Below the pieces are notes generated by a model. That model was not told the DNA's origin and did no database searches. It was given only the letters and a program-made list of their open reading frames with translations. The translations under genes and the position numbers were made by a program. This document shows positions 11,101 through 19,954 of a stretch of DNA of 64,000 bases, in pieces (the first letter of the stretch is position 1; the number at the start of each line of letters is the position of its first letter). This DNA is from Phytophthora colocasiae (taxonomy: Eukaryota; Oomycota; Peronosporomycetes; Peronosporales; Peronosporaceae): assembly GCA_018806915.1 (NCBI GenBank), contig JAGKQI010000010.1, forward strand, positions 62,001 through 126,000. Direction: 5' to 3'.

Positions 11101-13703
11101 GTCTGGCAGTAGTTTGGGCGATCAAACTATTCCGACCCTACCTCTATGGACGACGATTTACGATAGTGACGGACCACGCAGCGCTAAAATGGCTGATGAC
11201 GAGTGCAAATTTGACGGGGAAACTACACAGGTGGGCCCTGACGCTTCAAGAATACGACTTTGAAGTTGAATATCGACCTGGTACTACGAATGTTGTTGCG
11301 GACGCGTTATCGAGAGCACCGGTAGTGGCAAAAATGAGGGCAGCTATTGGACGGAAACGAAAGAAGCGACGAAAGACCAGGACGAGAACGGCAAACACGT
11401 CGACGAGCGATGCGACGGTCGCTGGTGATGATCAGCTCCATATACGAAATGAGGATGGAACGAGTAATCTGTCGACGGAAAATGAGCAATTGGTGGGGTT
11501 ACCAGCCACAGGAACTGCCGATGTGACGAAGAAAACGCCTCGTAGAACGAACGAGAAAAGTAATCATGCTGAAGATGACTCGGTGCGACGAAGTAGAACG
11601 CAGGAGAAGAACACTGCACCTTCTGGAGTGACGATGAACGAAACGAGGCCGCGGAGACCGATGTCGAGAAGTGCAGCGTTACGGCAGACTCCGGATGAAA
11701 CGACAGAGGTTCGGAGGATGTATGAGACGGATACGCCGATGACGGAAACGATGACTCTGCCCAACGCACGGGAACAAGTTTCGAAGCCCCGGAAGAAGTC
11801 AGACGAACGACCAACGAAGACACGGACGGAGTTGACAGCCCCTGAAACGAGATCTGCAGGATCGGCGGCGCGACACGGAGCTGCAGGAGACGTGCAAATT
11901 GATGTTGGAGCTGAAGTGACGACGACTGGAACAGGACCAATACGAGGACCGGCGACGAGTTTGACAACGCAGACGAGATTGCAAAGTCAACGTTGGGATG
12001 AACAGGAACGTGCACGAGCTGAACGAAAACGAATCCGTGAACAGGGCGATAGTCTGCAGCTGACTGACGAAGAGATCTGCGAAGCACAAATGGAGAGCAA
12101 GTCAGTGCAACGATTGATCAAGGACGGTGAGTATCGAGGCATGCACGTGACAACGAGTTATGGCTTAGCAGTGATTGAGACGACGGACGGCATCAGAGTG
12201 ATATTACCTGCGGTGTTGAGGCCGATTGCGTTTAAGGAGTGCCACGATTCGATATGGGCAGGACACTTACGGACGACGCACACTCAAGCACGTGTAGCTC
12301 AGGTATACTGGTGGCCGAACCTAGCGAAGGCCGTGAGACGATGGGTACGCGGTTGTCAAGAATGCGGCAGTCGAAAGGTTAAACCGAAAGAAGTTGTGCC
12401 ACCGTTGAGAAGTTTACGTGGTGGAGACGTTGGAGATCGCTGGGCATTAGATGTAGCCGGCCCTTTACCAGTTGGAGAACATGGACAGAGGTATGTTATT
12501 GCAGCGCTGGAGTACGTGACGAGATATGCTGTTGCGACGACGGTGGAGAGCCATGAAGCGAGCAAAGTTGCAGACTTCCTAATGAAGGAGATTGTTCTGA
12601 AGTTCGGACCATTTCGCGAATTGTTGACGGACGGTGCACCGGAACTGGCGGGCAAGGTGATTGAGGAATTGGTGAACCTCTTACAAGCTCAACAGACGAA
12701 TCCAGTACCGTATCGCCCACAGATGATCGGACTTGTGGAGAGATTTCACAGGACTTGGAAGGATTGCGTGGCTACTTATATGAGTGATGAACGACAATGT
12801 GACTGGGACAACTGGGTGGATTTTGCGGTCTACTCGTACAACTCAGGAAAGCATTCGACGGTAGCGTTAACACCGAACGAGCTGATGATGGGACGGAAGT
12901 TGCGGACGCCTAAAGAATTACTACGACGAACGCACGTGACAGAAGCTGGTGAATTGCCAGAGTACCACCAGAAACTGCTAAAGACGTTGGAAGTGAGTCA
13001 TGAATGCGCTGAAGAAGCACGGAGACGAGAACAGGATCGACAAGCCAAATATTATAACTGGAAGACGAGGAAGCAGAGTGAATTCAGACCAGGAGACAAG
13101 GTGTGGGTGTTTCGACCTCCGAGAGGCCCTAAAGCATCTAAATTTGTACACTCTTGGATTGGACCTGCTAGAGTGATCGAGTCAGCTGGTTATGACAACT
13201 TTCTCCTAAGACGCGAAGATTTGGATGGAGGTGGAGAGCTGTTGATAGCTCATGTGTCATTTTTGGTGAAGTATCATCATCCTGGACAATTGTTGCAACA
13301 GATTGGCGACGACATTGTTGAAGAGTTGACGAATGAAGGAACGCTGGAGTCTGAAGCGAGTGCAACGACGATCGGAGAAACTCGTGAAGCAACGACGGCT
13401 GAAGTCAATACAATCACGGCTGGACGAGTACCGAAGCGAACGAGAGAAGCAGTTCCAAATACGAACGAGGAATCCGAACAACGTGGAATGTTGGTGGAGC
13501 TACGAAGAAGACGAAGACGGAATGCTGCTGGACAATACGTTCTCGAAGTTGAACTGCGACCATTGCGGACGGACGAAGAACAGCAGAGTACGCGGCGATC
13601 AGGACGGAATGACGGGACGTTCTGGGTGTCGATGCGAGACTACGAACAGTTCTTTCAGGCCGCCAGAGTCGTGGAAGACTCTGGGGATGGAGAAGGCGTG
13701 TAA
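8157..13703 (+). CDS. Pol polyprotein of element C (protease, RT, RNase H, integrase)
   Basis: Open from 8157 (no ATG at its start), overlapping the nucleocapsid frame by 40 nt in the -1 frame, a layout used by many retroelements. After an acidic and basic spacer comes an aspartic protease-like segment (LDSCARFTVAG, FLLGVDFMKKHG), in which the usual D-S/T-G is D-S-C. The RT has FCVDYRALNK and the catalytic YLDD (about 10527). RNase H follows (CTDASTVGLGA, TDHAALKW). A roughly 230-residue charged low-complexity spacer separates it from the integrase with its HHCC finger (AGHLRTTHTQ, CQECGSRK) and DDE residues (RWALDVAGP, LLTDGAPEL, GLVERFHRTW). No internal stop in 1,835 codons suggests a young copy. 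Confidence 0.9.
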   Translation, partial: RNEEVGGKRCPGVVTEIQRPDPQTTLRQKNDAKDDEAKRVELPMIVAKNDEVVRVMEKMRDERTDRDEERAAIYVATVRPAMASTRYRCIRLEGTLEVSAPELMTTTNDGTSQSENGENAVSIDANDDPTTRRRNPETVTEAASNDALRATNTANGNSIDAVGGLESGEGADVSVEPPAVHEALESGEGGRKHGDNDRSCNEDVIETGEGAATSEPDGEERAVKRRRVTTERRLQRRIARRAARLRRKEKLDEQQAVKNSQDVKRERVLRERQRQADVALKNLADRRKLRRKTSPTTERTENEKTAPVKLVKQLKERTSASTTIDEDEEVVNSADGLPTAKMRVNRTWKDIKLDSCARFTVAGTEWMNHGDRLDIEAPVDYVEGIGGFLLDVVGVWRFQFKTVFGETIYADACIVDGCDDEFLLGVDFMKKHGAKLDFKRNELTYRLKERRIIVPFRTDEVSDDGVSAKVAAVRMTRRMQLTGRAVKPVEVSVAAPDGEIGMFVPTRCAGAVMLASTVTRAQNGKAIVPVINSAPGRTKLPSKKELGVWIPIDSEMEVLEINGELERDRVKNWLDEISSHEPLENENDIKIGVEDDESRELILKLLRAYRNLVETKGDCPPATALPVEHHIDTGDAAPIMMKRRRQAQIDDAIIEENVKKMLAAGVIEEGNGAWGFPVVLVRKKYGEVRFCVDYRALNKITRKDVYPLPRIDETLEALGGALLFSTLDLKAGYWQILMALRDKVKTAFMTKQGLYQFLRMPFGLMNAPSTFQRMMNGVLRGLTWTTCLVYLDDIVIYTRGGIERHVIELACVLERLSQAGLTLKLKKCMFATETMEYLGHELSKDGVRPLERLVTAVREFPKPKDAVETKRFVHLADYYRKFVPGFGSLMEPLTKLLRKKVKWKWGASQEEAFMTVKKILTEKPVLRYPDFRLPFRVCTDASTVGLGASLMQDGGDGWQPVAFASKVNSETEAKYGITELECLAVVWAIKLFRPYLYGRRFTIVTDHAALKWLMTSANLTGKLHRWALTLQEYDFEVEYRPGTTNVVADALSRAPVVAKMRAAIGRKRKKRRKTRTRTANTSTSDATVAGDDQLHIRNEDGTSNLSTENEQLVGLPATGTADVTKKTPRRTNEKSNHAEDDSVRRSRTQEKNTAPSGVTMNETRPRRPMSRSAALRQTPDETTEVRRMYETDTPMTETMTLPNAREQVSKPRKKSDERPTKTRTELTAPETRSAGSAARHGAAGDVQIDVGAEVTTTGTGPIRGPATSLTTQTRLQSQRWDEQERARAERKRIREQGDSLQLTDEEICEAQMESKSVQRLIKDGEYRGMHVTTSYGLAVIETTDGIRVILPAVLRPIAFKECHDSIWAGHLRTTHTQARVAQVYWWPNLAKAVRRWVRGCQECGSRKVKPKEVVPPLRSLRGGDVGDRWALDVAGPLPVGEHGQRYVIAALEYVTRYAVATTVESHEASKVADFLMKEIVLKFGPFRELLTDGAPELAGKVIEELVNLLQAQQTNPVPYRPQMIGLVERFHRTWKDCVATYMSDERQCDWDNWVDFAVYSYNSGKHSTVALTPNELMMGRKLRTPKELLRRTHVTEAGELPEYHQKLLKTLEVSHECAEEARRREQDRQAKYYNWKTRKQSEFRPGDKVWVFRPPRGPKASKFVHSWIGPARVIESAGYDNFLLRREDLDGGGELLIAHVSFLVKYHHPGQLLQQIGDDIVEELTNEGTLESEASATTIGETREATTAEVNTITAGRVPKRTREAVPNTNEESEQRGMLVELRRRRRRNAAGQYVLEVELRPLRTDEEQQSTRRSGRNDGTFWVSMRDYEQFFQAARVVEDSGDGEGV

Positions 13704-14484
13704 CAGGATGAGGCTACACGTTGAAGAAGAGATGACGGTTAATGGCGTTTTGCTGGACGCAGATGCCAAGAATGCTCGACAGACGCCTCATGTTGAAGAT
13801 AGTGATGCTGGACGACGACCACTGACGGATGTTATGACGGAACGGCGGCTGGAAGTTAGCAGCAAGGAACGTGATTGGTGAACGCTTGTTAAAATGCGGC
13901 GAAGATCTTGGGTGACGACGGCTACGGTGAAGTGGATCGCATTCACTGAGTGAAGCCAAGGACGACTGGACGGAGAGACGATGAAGGCGAGTGCTGGGGA
14001 ATAGCTCACTTTGGAATTTACCACGACCAGCGTACTCCGCAATTTGCGACGACGACGAGAAGCAATTGGCCATTGCGACTCCATCGACGAACGAAGAGCG
14101 AAGTAAACGAGTTGAACGGACGGACGAACGAAGTGAACGAGTTAAGCGGAACGGACGAACGGACGAAGTTGAACGCAAAGCCGAAAGCTTAAGTGTATTG
14201 AATATAAATCGGAACGAAGTTCCGGCGCAGGTGAACTGAGCCCGTACGGTGTTGAAGTGTGTTGAAGTTAGCTAGGAAGCCCTGCAATAAAGAAGAACCG
14301 GCGAGACAGCGCAGCGCAGCATTGTCAGCTATACGTCCCTAGCGAACAAGGGAACTGGGTTCGTCACAGAATTGTGCGTTGGATTACATGTAGTGCAGTA
14401 TTCTAGTTCCACCGTCAACCTCCAGAGATTGACACCCGCAGCGAATTTGTCAAAATCGGGTGAGCGCTGTCAATGGTAAAGAAG
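13704..14484. other. 3' region and candidate LTR of element C
   Basis: No gene. From about 14085 to 14180 runs a degenerate purine-rich repeat of units like GACGAACGAAG and GAACGAGTT. An AATAAA signal lies near 14286. The region around 14250-14370 could be the 3' LTR, but I found no counterpart upstream of gag. Confidence 0.4.
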
Positions 14485-14795
14485 AAGAAGAAGTTGATTA
14501 ACTACGTAGTGGACATTTCGTTTCGCTAGTGATGTATTTACGACAACTTGGTTTACGTCCGGGGAGTCCGTATTCGGTCACTTGGTTCGGATACGTTTCT
14601 TGGTTTAGGAGGCTCGAAACCCATTCCTTAAAGAACTGAAATCATTGCCTCGCCATTTATGATAGCTCCAGTCCTCGCAATGAAGATAGATAGTGGGATG
14701 AAACGAATTTATCACACTTTGAGTGCTCAATTTTCTGTGTCCGTGCTGTGAATGGTAAAGGACAGAGTTGTGGCGTTGCTGTGGCTCGAGGAAAC
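14485..14795. repeat. Dispersed repeat, copy 1
   Basis: About 300 bp that recur in the same orientation at 56190-56483, near 80% similar by eye (shared GTTGATTAACTAC at the left edge and GAAACCCATTCC in the middle). On the minus strand both copies retain traces of a coding end (GMGF-PPKPRN, then SDRI-TPR and a stop), interrupted by frameshifts and stops. It is probably a transposon fragment or retro-pseudogene of unknown origin. Both copies sit next to a bZIP gene. Confidence 0.6.
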
Positions 14796-14953
14796 AATAA
14801 CCTGCGGTACTGTAGGAGGGACTATCGACGAGCAGGAAGCGTTTGGTTGTTTTTTTGAGTTGGTACAATCTCACCACTCTGCTCCAGCTCGCACCCAAGG
14901 GAACGACAACACCATTGTTTCCCTAACAGATAATCCCTGGCCTTGCTGAAAGG

Positions 14954-14993
14954 CGACGGAACACAGGCGATAGATATCGCCTGTGTTCCGTCG
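14954..14993. repeat. 40-nt near-continuous perfect hairpin
   Basis: Arms 14954-14972 and 14975-14993 are perfect 19-bp inverted repeats with only GA between them. This is the longest perfect inverted repeat noticed in the window. It lies in gene-free DNA between the dispersed repeat and bZIP1. It could be a transposon end pair, a foldback remnant, or the source of a structured RNA. Confidence 0.85.
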
Positions 14994-15983
14994 TGAACTT
15001 CAATCTCGAGATATGCTATTAAGCAGACATCTTTCTTTTGTTTTAGCTCTACATGTCAGGCTGGCTGGTACCGATCCAATGCTAACGTCACCCGTAGTAA
15101 GGTTGAGGATAGAGAGCTTGAGCTGAACAGTGACTTTCACTTCTTGAAGAAATGGGCTTCGATGTTACCCGGAATATACAACAGCAAAAGTCCAACTCCT
15201 TTTTAGTGTTTCTTCTTCTTCTCCTTCTTCTTGATCTCTCTAACCTCCAACGTCTTGCCCATTGGCCGAAGAAACAACTATGAACTCAACAATCTGACAT
15301 ACTTCGCACATTATGGCATCTCGAAGTGCAAACAAAGTGCTCCATCGAGGCGTTGGTTCCTAGTGCTGTCAACAATTACGCGATGGTGCCACCCACTCTG
15401 ACGGCATCAACGCGTATGGGGCTAGTCCACACCCTCAAGCCGGTTGCAAATACGGATCATGAGAGAACTGGTGTGCAAGCATTGCTTGCGGTTGCTTGCC
15501 AAGCAGCCGCTGCCGTCGACAACGAGTCGTTGTCGTTGTCAACGACTCAAGGTATCATAGGGATAACCTGGCGATTCATCGAAGCGATGAACAGAATCGG
15601 ACGCTGTTCATCGCTCAAGTTGTGGCGACGGAATCGCGCGACAAGTGCCAGCTGCCTTCTGCTCCAAATCGTTTGGATGCAACGTAGCTGGCATTGAAAC
15701 AAGCAATGACGATCTCTTGCATGCTGTAAGAACTGCTCAAACAAATGCACCGATGATAACAGGGTATCAGATTAAACAGCGCCAGAGCTCACGTGGCGTA
15801 GGACATCACGAACGATTACCATTCGATGGAGTGATCCAAACCGGAAATGGTTTACGCCTTTCGTCCGTTGCCACTGGCCCTCACGCGAGGTGATTCGCTG
15901 TTCACAGGGTATCACCTGTAGGCTATGTTGCGTCCAGTTCCAATTCCGACAGAAACACACCAGAGCTACGTGAGCCCTACCCA
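14994..15983. other. Gene-free stretch upstream of bZIP1, hairpin-rich
   Basis: No recognisable gene; short open frames near 15330-15700 have no known motif. Several perfect hairpins are present, including 15524-15532/15540-15548 (9 bp) and 15583-15594/15604-15615 (12 bp). The bZIP1 promoter must lie in the last part, but no core element was identified. Confidence 0.5.
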
Positions 15984-17228
15984 ATGGACCGCGTCTCGAG
16001 GATCTTCGAGCGCTTTGAGCCGACGAACTCGTCGCGTGTCCTGACATCCGACGTCATCGGCCACGTGTTGCCTCGAGCTTCCGTCGGAGGTGGTGGCGTG
16101 TTCTCTGAGCCTAGAGCTACTGTAACCCTGCGACTCCGAACGAGTCTCCCATCCATTTCGAAAGCGCACATGTCTCCACTCGGCACCTCAGATGCAGCTC
16201 GACCGGTGCCCGTTGTGCCCCAGCAGACCAGTCTCGACTGTTTGATGGAAACCTCGCTGGCTCAAAGGATGAATAATGTAGTCGTGTGTACGTCTAGAAG
16301 TGCAAGTCCGGTATCGTACGAAGGCAAGCCGTGTACCCTTGTGGTCACGGATCCTACATACCCTCTCGCCCCGTCAGCTCCCGTACAACAAAAGGATAGG
16401 GCTATACCTTCAGTTAAGACGATAAGGAGTGTTGCTCCAGGAGAGACAAAGGTCAAACGCAAGCGCATCCGCCTTAAGACTCCCAGACGTCGTGAACAAT
16501 GCCGCACAAACCAGGCTCGATATCGAAAGAAGCAGATCAAGAACATGAAGACGCTTGAAATTGCTGTGGAGCAACTCCGTCACGAGGTCCCACCACTGGA
16601 ATTACAGCACAGTCGACTCATTTCCGATGCAAAAAGCAGTGCGTGGTTTGTGGTGATGGAATACACCCACCTCTTCCGTAATGGCGTTCGACGTGCTGAT
16701 CAGATCTCCTCCGGCCCAGAAGCTTGGCTCCAGCAGTCCGAAGCAGAACAGCAACGGGTTTTCCTGCGATCTACAATGGCGGAAGATATCATACTAGGAA
16801 AGCAAAGAGGTATCAACAAGTTGGTGGAGTGGTGGGAGCGATACACGAGCAACTTCGACGACCTCCAGTTCCAGCTGGAGAACTTGGTGAAAATCTCGGA
16901 AAACTTCGTAGTAGCGAATGCGTCTCTCAACGTCACTATCTCCGAAGCGACATTACAGAATGTGTTCCCAGGTTTGATAACAGGAGGAGGAGCACTACAA
17001 GAGGGCAAGATAGCAATCCTACGCTCGAAGTTGCTAGGTCAACGTTTATATCTCTCCTGCCGGTTCTGCTTTGAATGGGACGAGAATACTAAACGGATCG
17101 TCCGTTTGGATAGCATAGTGGATATCGTCTCGTCGCTTTTGCACGTGCTAGAATCGATAGACGACGTTGTCTTCGTGCTCGAGAGAACAGCTCTAGCACA
17201 GAACGACTTCATCGGCCAGCGTAGTTAA
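15984..17228 (+). CDS. bZIP transcription factor with Cys in the basic region (bZIP1)
   Basis: ATG at 15984, 414 residues, no intron seen. An N-terminal Ser/Pro-rich half of about 155 residues precedes a basic region (KRIRLKTPRRREQCRTNQAR) and a short leucine zipper. In the N-x7-R signature of bZIPs the Asn that contacts DNA is replaced by Cys, as described for a Phytophthora bZIP subfamily linked to oxidative stress defence. The C-terminal roughly 210 residues (VVMEYTHLFRNGV, DIILGKQRGINKLVEWW, LLGQRLYLSCRFCFEWD) are shared with the three other bZIPs in this window and look like a separate folded domain, perhaps NTF2-like (inference). Expected to act in the nucleus; targets unknown. Confidence 0.85.
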   Translation: MDRVSRIFERFEPTNSSRVLTSDVIGHVLPRASVGGGGVFSEPRATVTLRLRTSLPSISKAHMSPLGTSDAARPVPVVPQQTSLDCLMETSLAQRMNNVVVCTSRSASPVSYEGKPCTLVVTDPTYPLAPSAPVQQKDRAIPSVKTIRSVAPGETKVKRKRIRLKTPRRREQCRTNQARYRKKQIKNMKTLEIAVEQLRHEVPPLELQHSRLISDAKSSAWFVVMEYTHLFRNGVRRADQISSGPEAWLQQSEAEQQRVFLRSTMAEDIILGKQRGINKLVEWWERYTSNFDDLQFQLENLVKISENFVVANASLNVTISEATLQNVFPGLITGGGALQEGKIAILRSKLLGQRLYLSCRFCFEWDENTKRIVRLDSIVDIVSSLLHVLESIDDVVFVLERTALAQNDFIGQRS

Positions 17229-17252
17229 GCTAAATACTCTCGAAGTATTACC

Positions 17253-17305
17253 ATATAGTATACCAGAGTTGAAGTAATAATATAGTATACCAGAGTTGTA
17301 GTAAT
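17253..17305. repeat. Tandem duplication, 26-bp unit x2
   Basis: Two copies (17253-17278 and 17280-17305) of a unit beginning ATATAGTATACCAGAGTTG, differing at one position. They lie between the bZIP1 stop and the VPS25 start, in what is probably 3' flank of bZIP1. Confidence 0.85.
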
Positions 17306-17369
17306 TCCTCGTTAATACATGCAGCTACACTTGTTTTTTGTATGTGACAATCGCCATTCAGCGAACAAA

Positions 17370-18113
17370 ATGGACAAATTCTCGTACCCAGAGTACTACG
17401 ACTTCCCTCCCTTCTTCACGCTGCAGCCTGTGCGTGCCACGCGCGAGAAGCAGCTCGTGCTGTGGCAGCAGCTCATCCTCGAGTACCACCGCGCGCACGA
17501 CCTGCCTCTGTTCCAGCCGCTGGCCTCCACGCTCTTCGAGAATGTCAAGATCTCCAGGAATATGGCTACAGACGGTCGAATGGCAGTGGTGGAGCACCTG
17601 ATCCGCTGTGGCCACGGCCGATGGGAGGACGACACCAAAACGCGCTGCAGGATCATGTGGAAGAAACCGGCGGAGTGGGCTGTCGAGATCTACGACTTTG
17701 TCGGTGGAATTTGTCAGTTGTATTGAAAAATTTGCCGAAAATATAACAATTGGATGTGTATGATGGTGCGAACATTTGCAGGCGAAGGAACACGGCATGG
17801 TGGGCAATGTATTCACAGTTTACGAGCTGTACGCGGGGGAAGAAACACTCGGAACGAGTAGGTGGAGGCTTTAAATTGAGAAAGGAGGACTGATGATCAT
17901 GGTTGACTCTGCAGATATCCACGGAATGGAACCCTGGCTGCTTCGAGAGGCATTGAGTGTGCTGGAAGGGGAAGGAAAGGTGCGCGCAACATTCATTATT
18001 AAGTGTGGATTTACGGGAGCTAATTGACGGTATTTTATTTTGCGATGCAGGCTGCGGTGATCACAGGAGAAACGTGCGAGGAGGACGGTGTTAAGTTCCT
18101 TGCCACGGAGTAG
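17370..18113 (+). CDS. VPS25: VPS25, ESCRT-II subunit, four exons
   Basis: ESCRT-II sorts ubiquitinated membrane proteins into multivesicular bodies; VPS25 is the two-winged-helix subunit that recruits ESCRT-III. The first exon starts with the diagnostic FPPFFTLQPV and contains NVKISRNM and IMWKKPAEWAVEIYDF. Exons inferred from GT-AG sites and family alignment: 17370-17699, 17782-17857, 17915-17979, 18051-18113, with introns of 82, 57 and 71 nt. The last exons give VFTVYELYAG, EPWLLREALSVLEGEGKA and a C-terminal GVKFLATE, matching the second winged helix. The spliced product is 177 residues, the same size as animal VPS25. The first donor (GTCGGT) is unusual; the others are standard. Apparently intact. 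Confidence 0.93.
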
Positions 18114-18492
18114 ATGGTGGCTGGCTGTTAAACATATAGAAGAAGGACGGTGGGTGGGTATCGTACTTGAAAAGATAATGTGAAGCGACGAGGCTTTGCC
18201 AACTGCTTTGTACGGGGTTTGTCGGCGGAATTACATGCTTTTCGCAGCCTTGGGACATAAGTATGCAGTTGCTGCTGCTACAAGTTGCAGCCTGCAACTG
18301 GGACTAGTAGGGATATTGTGCAGAAGAATTGTTATCATCTTGAGAGGCCCAACCCAAGATCAGCGCCGTCTCCCATCCTAACGGTTGAAGTGTTTTCGCT
18401 TGGGCGACAGGTTGTTGAAGTTGACGCCGCGCTCATGGCGAAGCTTGGCCGGAAAGGAGCGTCCAGTCTTGAATTTGCAGCCGAGGACAACA
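18114..18492. other. Intergenic, VPS25 to lumazine synthase-like gene
   Basis: 379 bp, presumed 3' end of VPS25 and promoter of the next gene. Contains a Pu/Py-mixed stretch and a small inverted repeat around TGCAGTTGC / GCAACTG (about 18261-18300). No further gene seen. Confidence 0.4.
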
Positions 18493-19692
18493 ATGGCGCC
18501 TGGAGTTGAGAAGATTACGTCCAAGATGAAGAACCCGTTAGGTGGTTCCCACGATCAAGGTGGCTCGCACAGCCACGAAGAAGGCAAAAGTGAAGCTACG
18601 CACAACCCTGTGCTCATTGAGCAGCCTGGTTCGGCCCAGTCGAGCAAGCTCGACGGCAGTGGTCTTCGAGTTGCGATTGTCGCCTCGCGCTGGTACGGAA
18701 AGGTGGTCCACTCGCTGGTGAACGCGTGCTCGGAGGAGTTGCTGGCCAAGGGCGTCGCGGAGGATGATCTTCATCTTGTGGAGGTGGCGGGTTCGTTTGA
18801 GATCCCATATGCTGCAGCACGTTTGGGTCATTGCAGGGACTCGAGTCACCGTCCTGACGCTGTGATCTGCGTTGGCTGCCTCGTGAACGACGCCACGCAT
18901 ATGTGCGAGACAATGGGCCATGCTATTGCCAACGGGATCATGAAGCTCAATCTGACGTCGGATACGCCTGTCGTGTATGGTGTGCTGTGCTGCGACAGCG
19001 AGGCGCAAGCCCAAGCCTGTGCGGAGAATCGTTCATGCCACGGTACCGACAAGGACTACAAGTGCAACCACGGTGTTGCCTGGGCGCAGTCGGCTTTGGA
19101 GATGGCTCATGTGAAGCGATGCATGTCGGCGAAGAAGGGAGACCACTGCAGCTGCACCCGCTGTGTGAGTCGAAGCAAGCGCACTTCCGAGAGGTACGAC
19201 TCCAGCAAGTATCTCTACTGTATGTCGTGTGGGTCGCATGAGGAGGACTGTACGTGCAAGGACTGCGGTTGCCAAGTCTGCTGTGATCGTCGTGGAGAGT
19301 GTGCGAGTTGCAAGTCGTCGGCCGAGAATTGTTCGTGCAAGGACTGCAAGTGCCGCTTCTGCTGCACCAAGCGCAAGTCCTGCCGCGGTTGTGGCTGTCC
19401 TCCAGCTAAATGTTCCTGCAAAGACTGCAATTGCGCGGTCTGCAGCAGCAAGGGAGAGAAGGCTGGGATGAAGACGGCGACACCAGGAAGCAAGCATGCG
19501 ACGAAGCAGGCTGGATCGATGGGCGAACACTCCGGTAACCATGAGGCTTCCTGTGGTGGTGGAAAGCACGAAGCGTCTATCGGCAGTGGTAAACACGAGA
19601 CCTCCGGCGGTAGTGTTACCCGCGGAGGCTCGCGTGAGTGCGCTAAGTGTGGCAGTCCTGGAGGCGAGTGCAAATGCGGTTTACTGCGCTAA
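18493..19692 (+). CDS. Lumazine synthase-like protein fused to a Cys-rich, metallothionein-like tail
   Basis: First in-frame ATG at 18493; 399 residues, no intron. Residues about 58-205 match eukaryotic 6,7-dimethyl-8-ribityllumazine synthase: LRVAIVASRWY, VAGSFEIPYAAA, the PVVYGVL strand and the C-terminal NHGVAWAQSALEMA. The conserved Arg of the DEQAEARAG-type segment aligns with Cys (EAQAQACAE), and the domain itself is rich in extra cysteines (GVLCC, ICVGC, HMCE). Residues about 205-320 hold four repeats of C-x-C-K-D-C-x-C-x2-C-C type (CTCKDCGCQVCC, CSCKDCKCRFCC, CSCKDCNCAVC), then a Gly/His/Ser tail (KHEAS, KHETS) and a last ECAKCGSPGGECKC. Lumazine synthases make the riboflavin precursor and assemble into pentamers or 60-mers. 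Whether this protein is still an enzyme is doubtful; metal binding is inferred from Cys spacing. Confidence 0.8.
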   Translation: MAPGVEKITSKMKNPLGGSHDQGGSHSHEEGKSEATHNPVLIEQPGSAQSSKLDGSGLRVAIVASRWYGKVVHSLVNACSEELLAKGVAEDDLHLVEVAGSFEIPYAAARLGHCRDSSHRPDAVICVGCLVNDATHMCETMGHAIANGIMKLNLTSDTPVVYGVLCCDSEAQAQACAENRSCHGTDKDYKCNHGVAWAQSALEMAHVKRCMSAKKGDHCSCTRCVSRSKRTSERYDSSKYLYCMSCGSHEEDCTCKDCGCQVCCDRRGECASCKSSAENCSCKDCKCRFCCTKRKSCRGCGCPPAKCSCKDCNCAVCSSKGEKAGMKTATPGSKHATKQAGSMGEHSGNHEASCGGGKHEASIGSGKHETSGGSVTRGGSRECAKCGSPGGECKCGLLR

Positions 19693-19954
19693 GTGGATGA
19701 CGACTTTGTTGGTGTTTGCAGGTGGAGGAGTTGGAAGGGATTTCATATCTGTCCAAGAGAAACAAGGGAACACAAGACCGTGCAAGAACGAGTGGTGCAA
19801 GTAAGAGAAGATTTTAGTCTTGCATGCTTCTTGGAGCCTAGCTAGCCGAAAAAATCTAAGGCAACTTGATGCGTAAAACTATCGAGACTTCTGAGTGTAG
19901 TAGATGTATCTACCTAGTTTGCTGTCTAGGTTTCATTATTGAAGGCACTACAGC

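Larger units (their letters stand above)
6404..14370 (+). mobile_element. Ty3/gypsy element C, near complete internal region
   Basis: A long plus-strand element with gag, a zinc-knuckle ORF and a 1.8-kb-codon pol in three successive frames. Gene order protease, RT, RNase H, integrase places it in Ty3/gypsy. Unlike A and B no chromodomain was recognised. The whole internal region is strongly purine-rich on the plus strand (many GAA, CGA, ACG codons). A possible LTR with AATAAA lies downstream (about 13900-14370), but no matching 5' LTR was recognised, so the limits are approximate. Confidence 0.85.

Noticed and set aside
15326..15697. 123-codon plus-strand frame upstream of bZIP1
   Set aside because: No ATG at its start, no known motif and hairpin-rich DNA that opens frames by symmetry.
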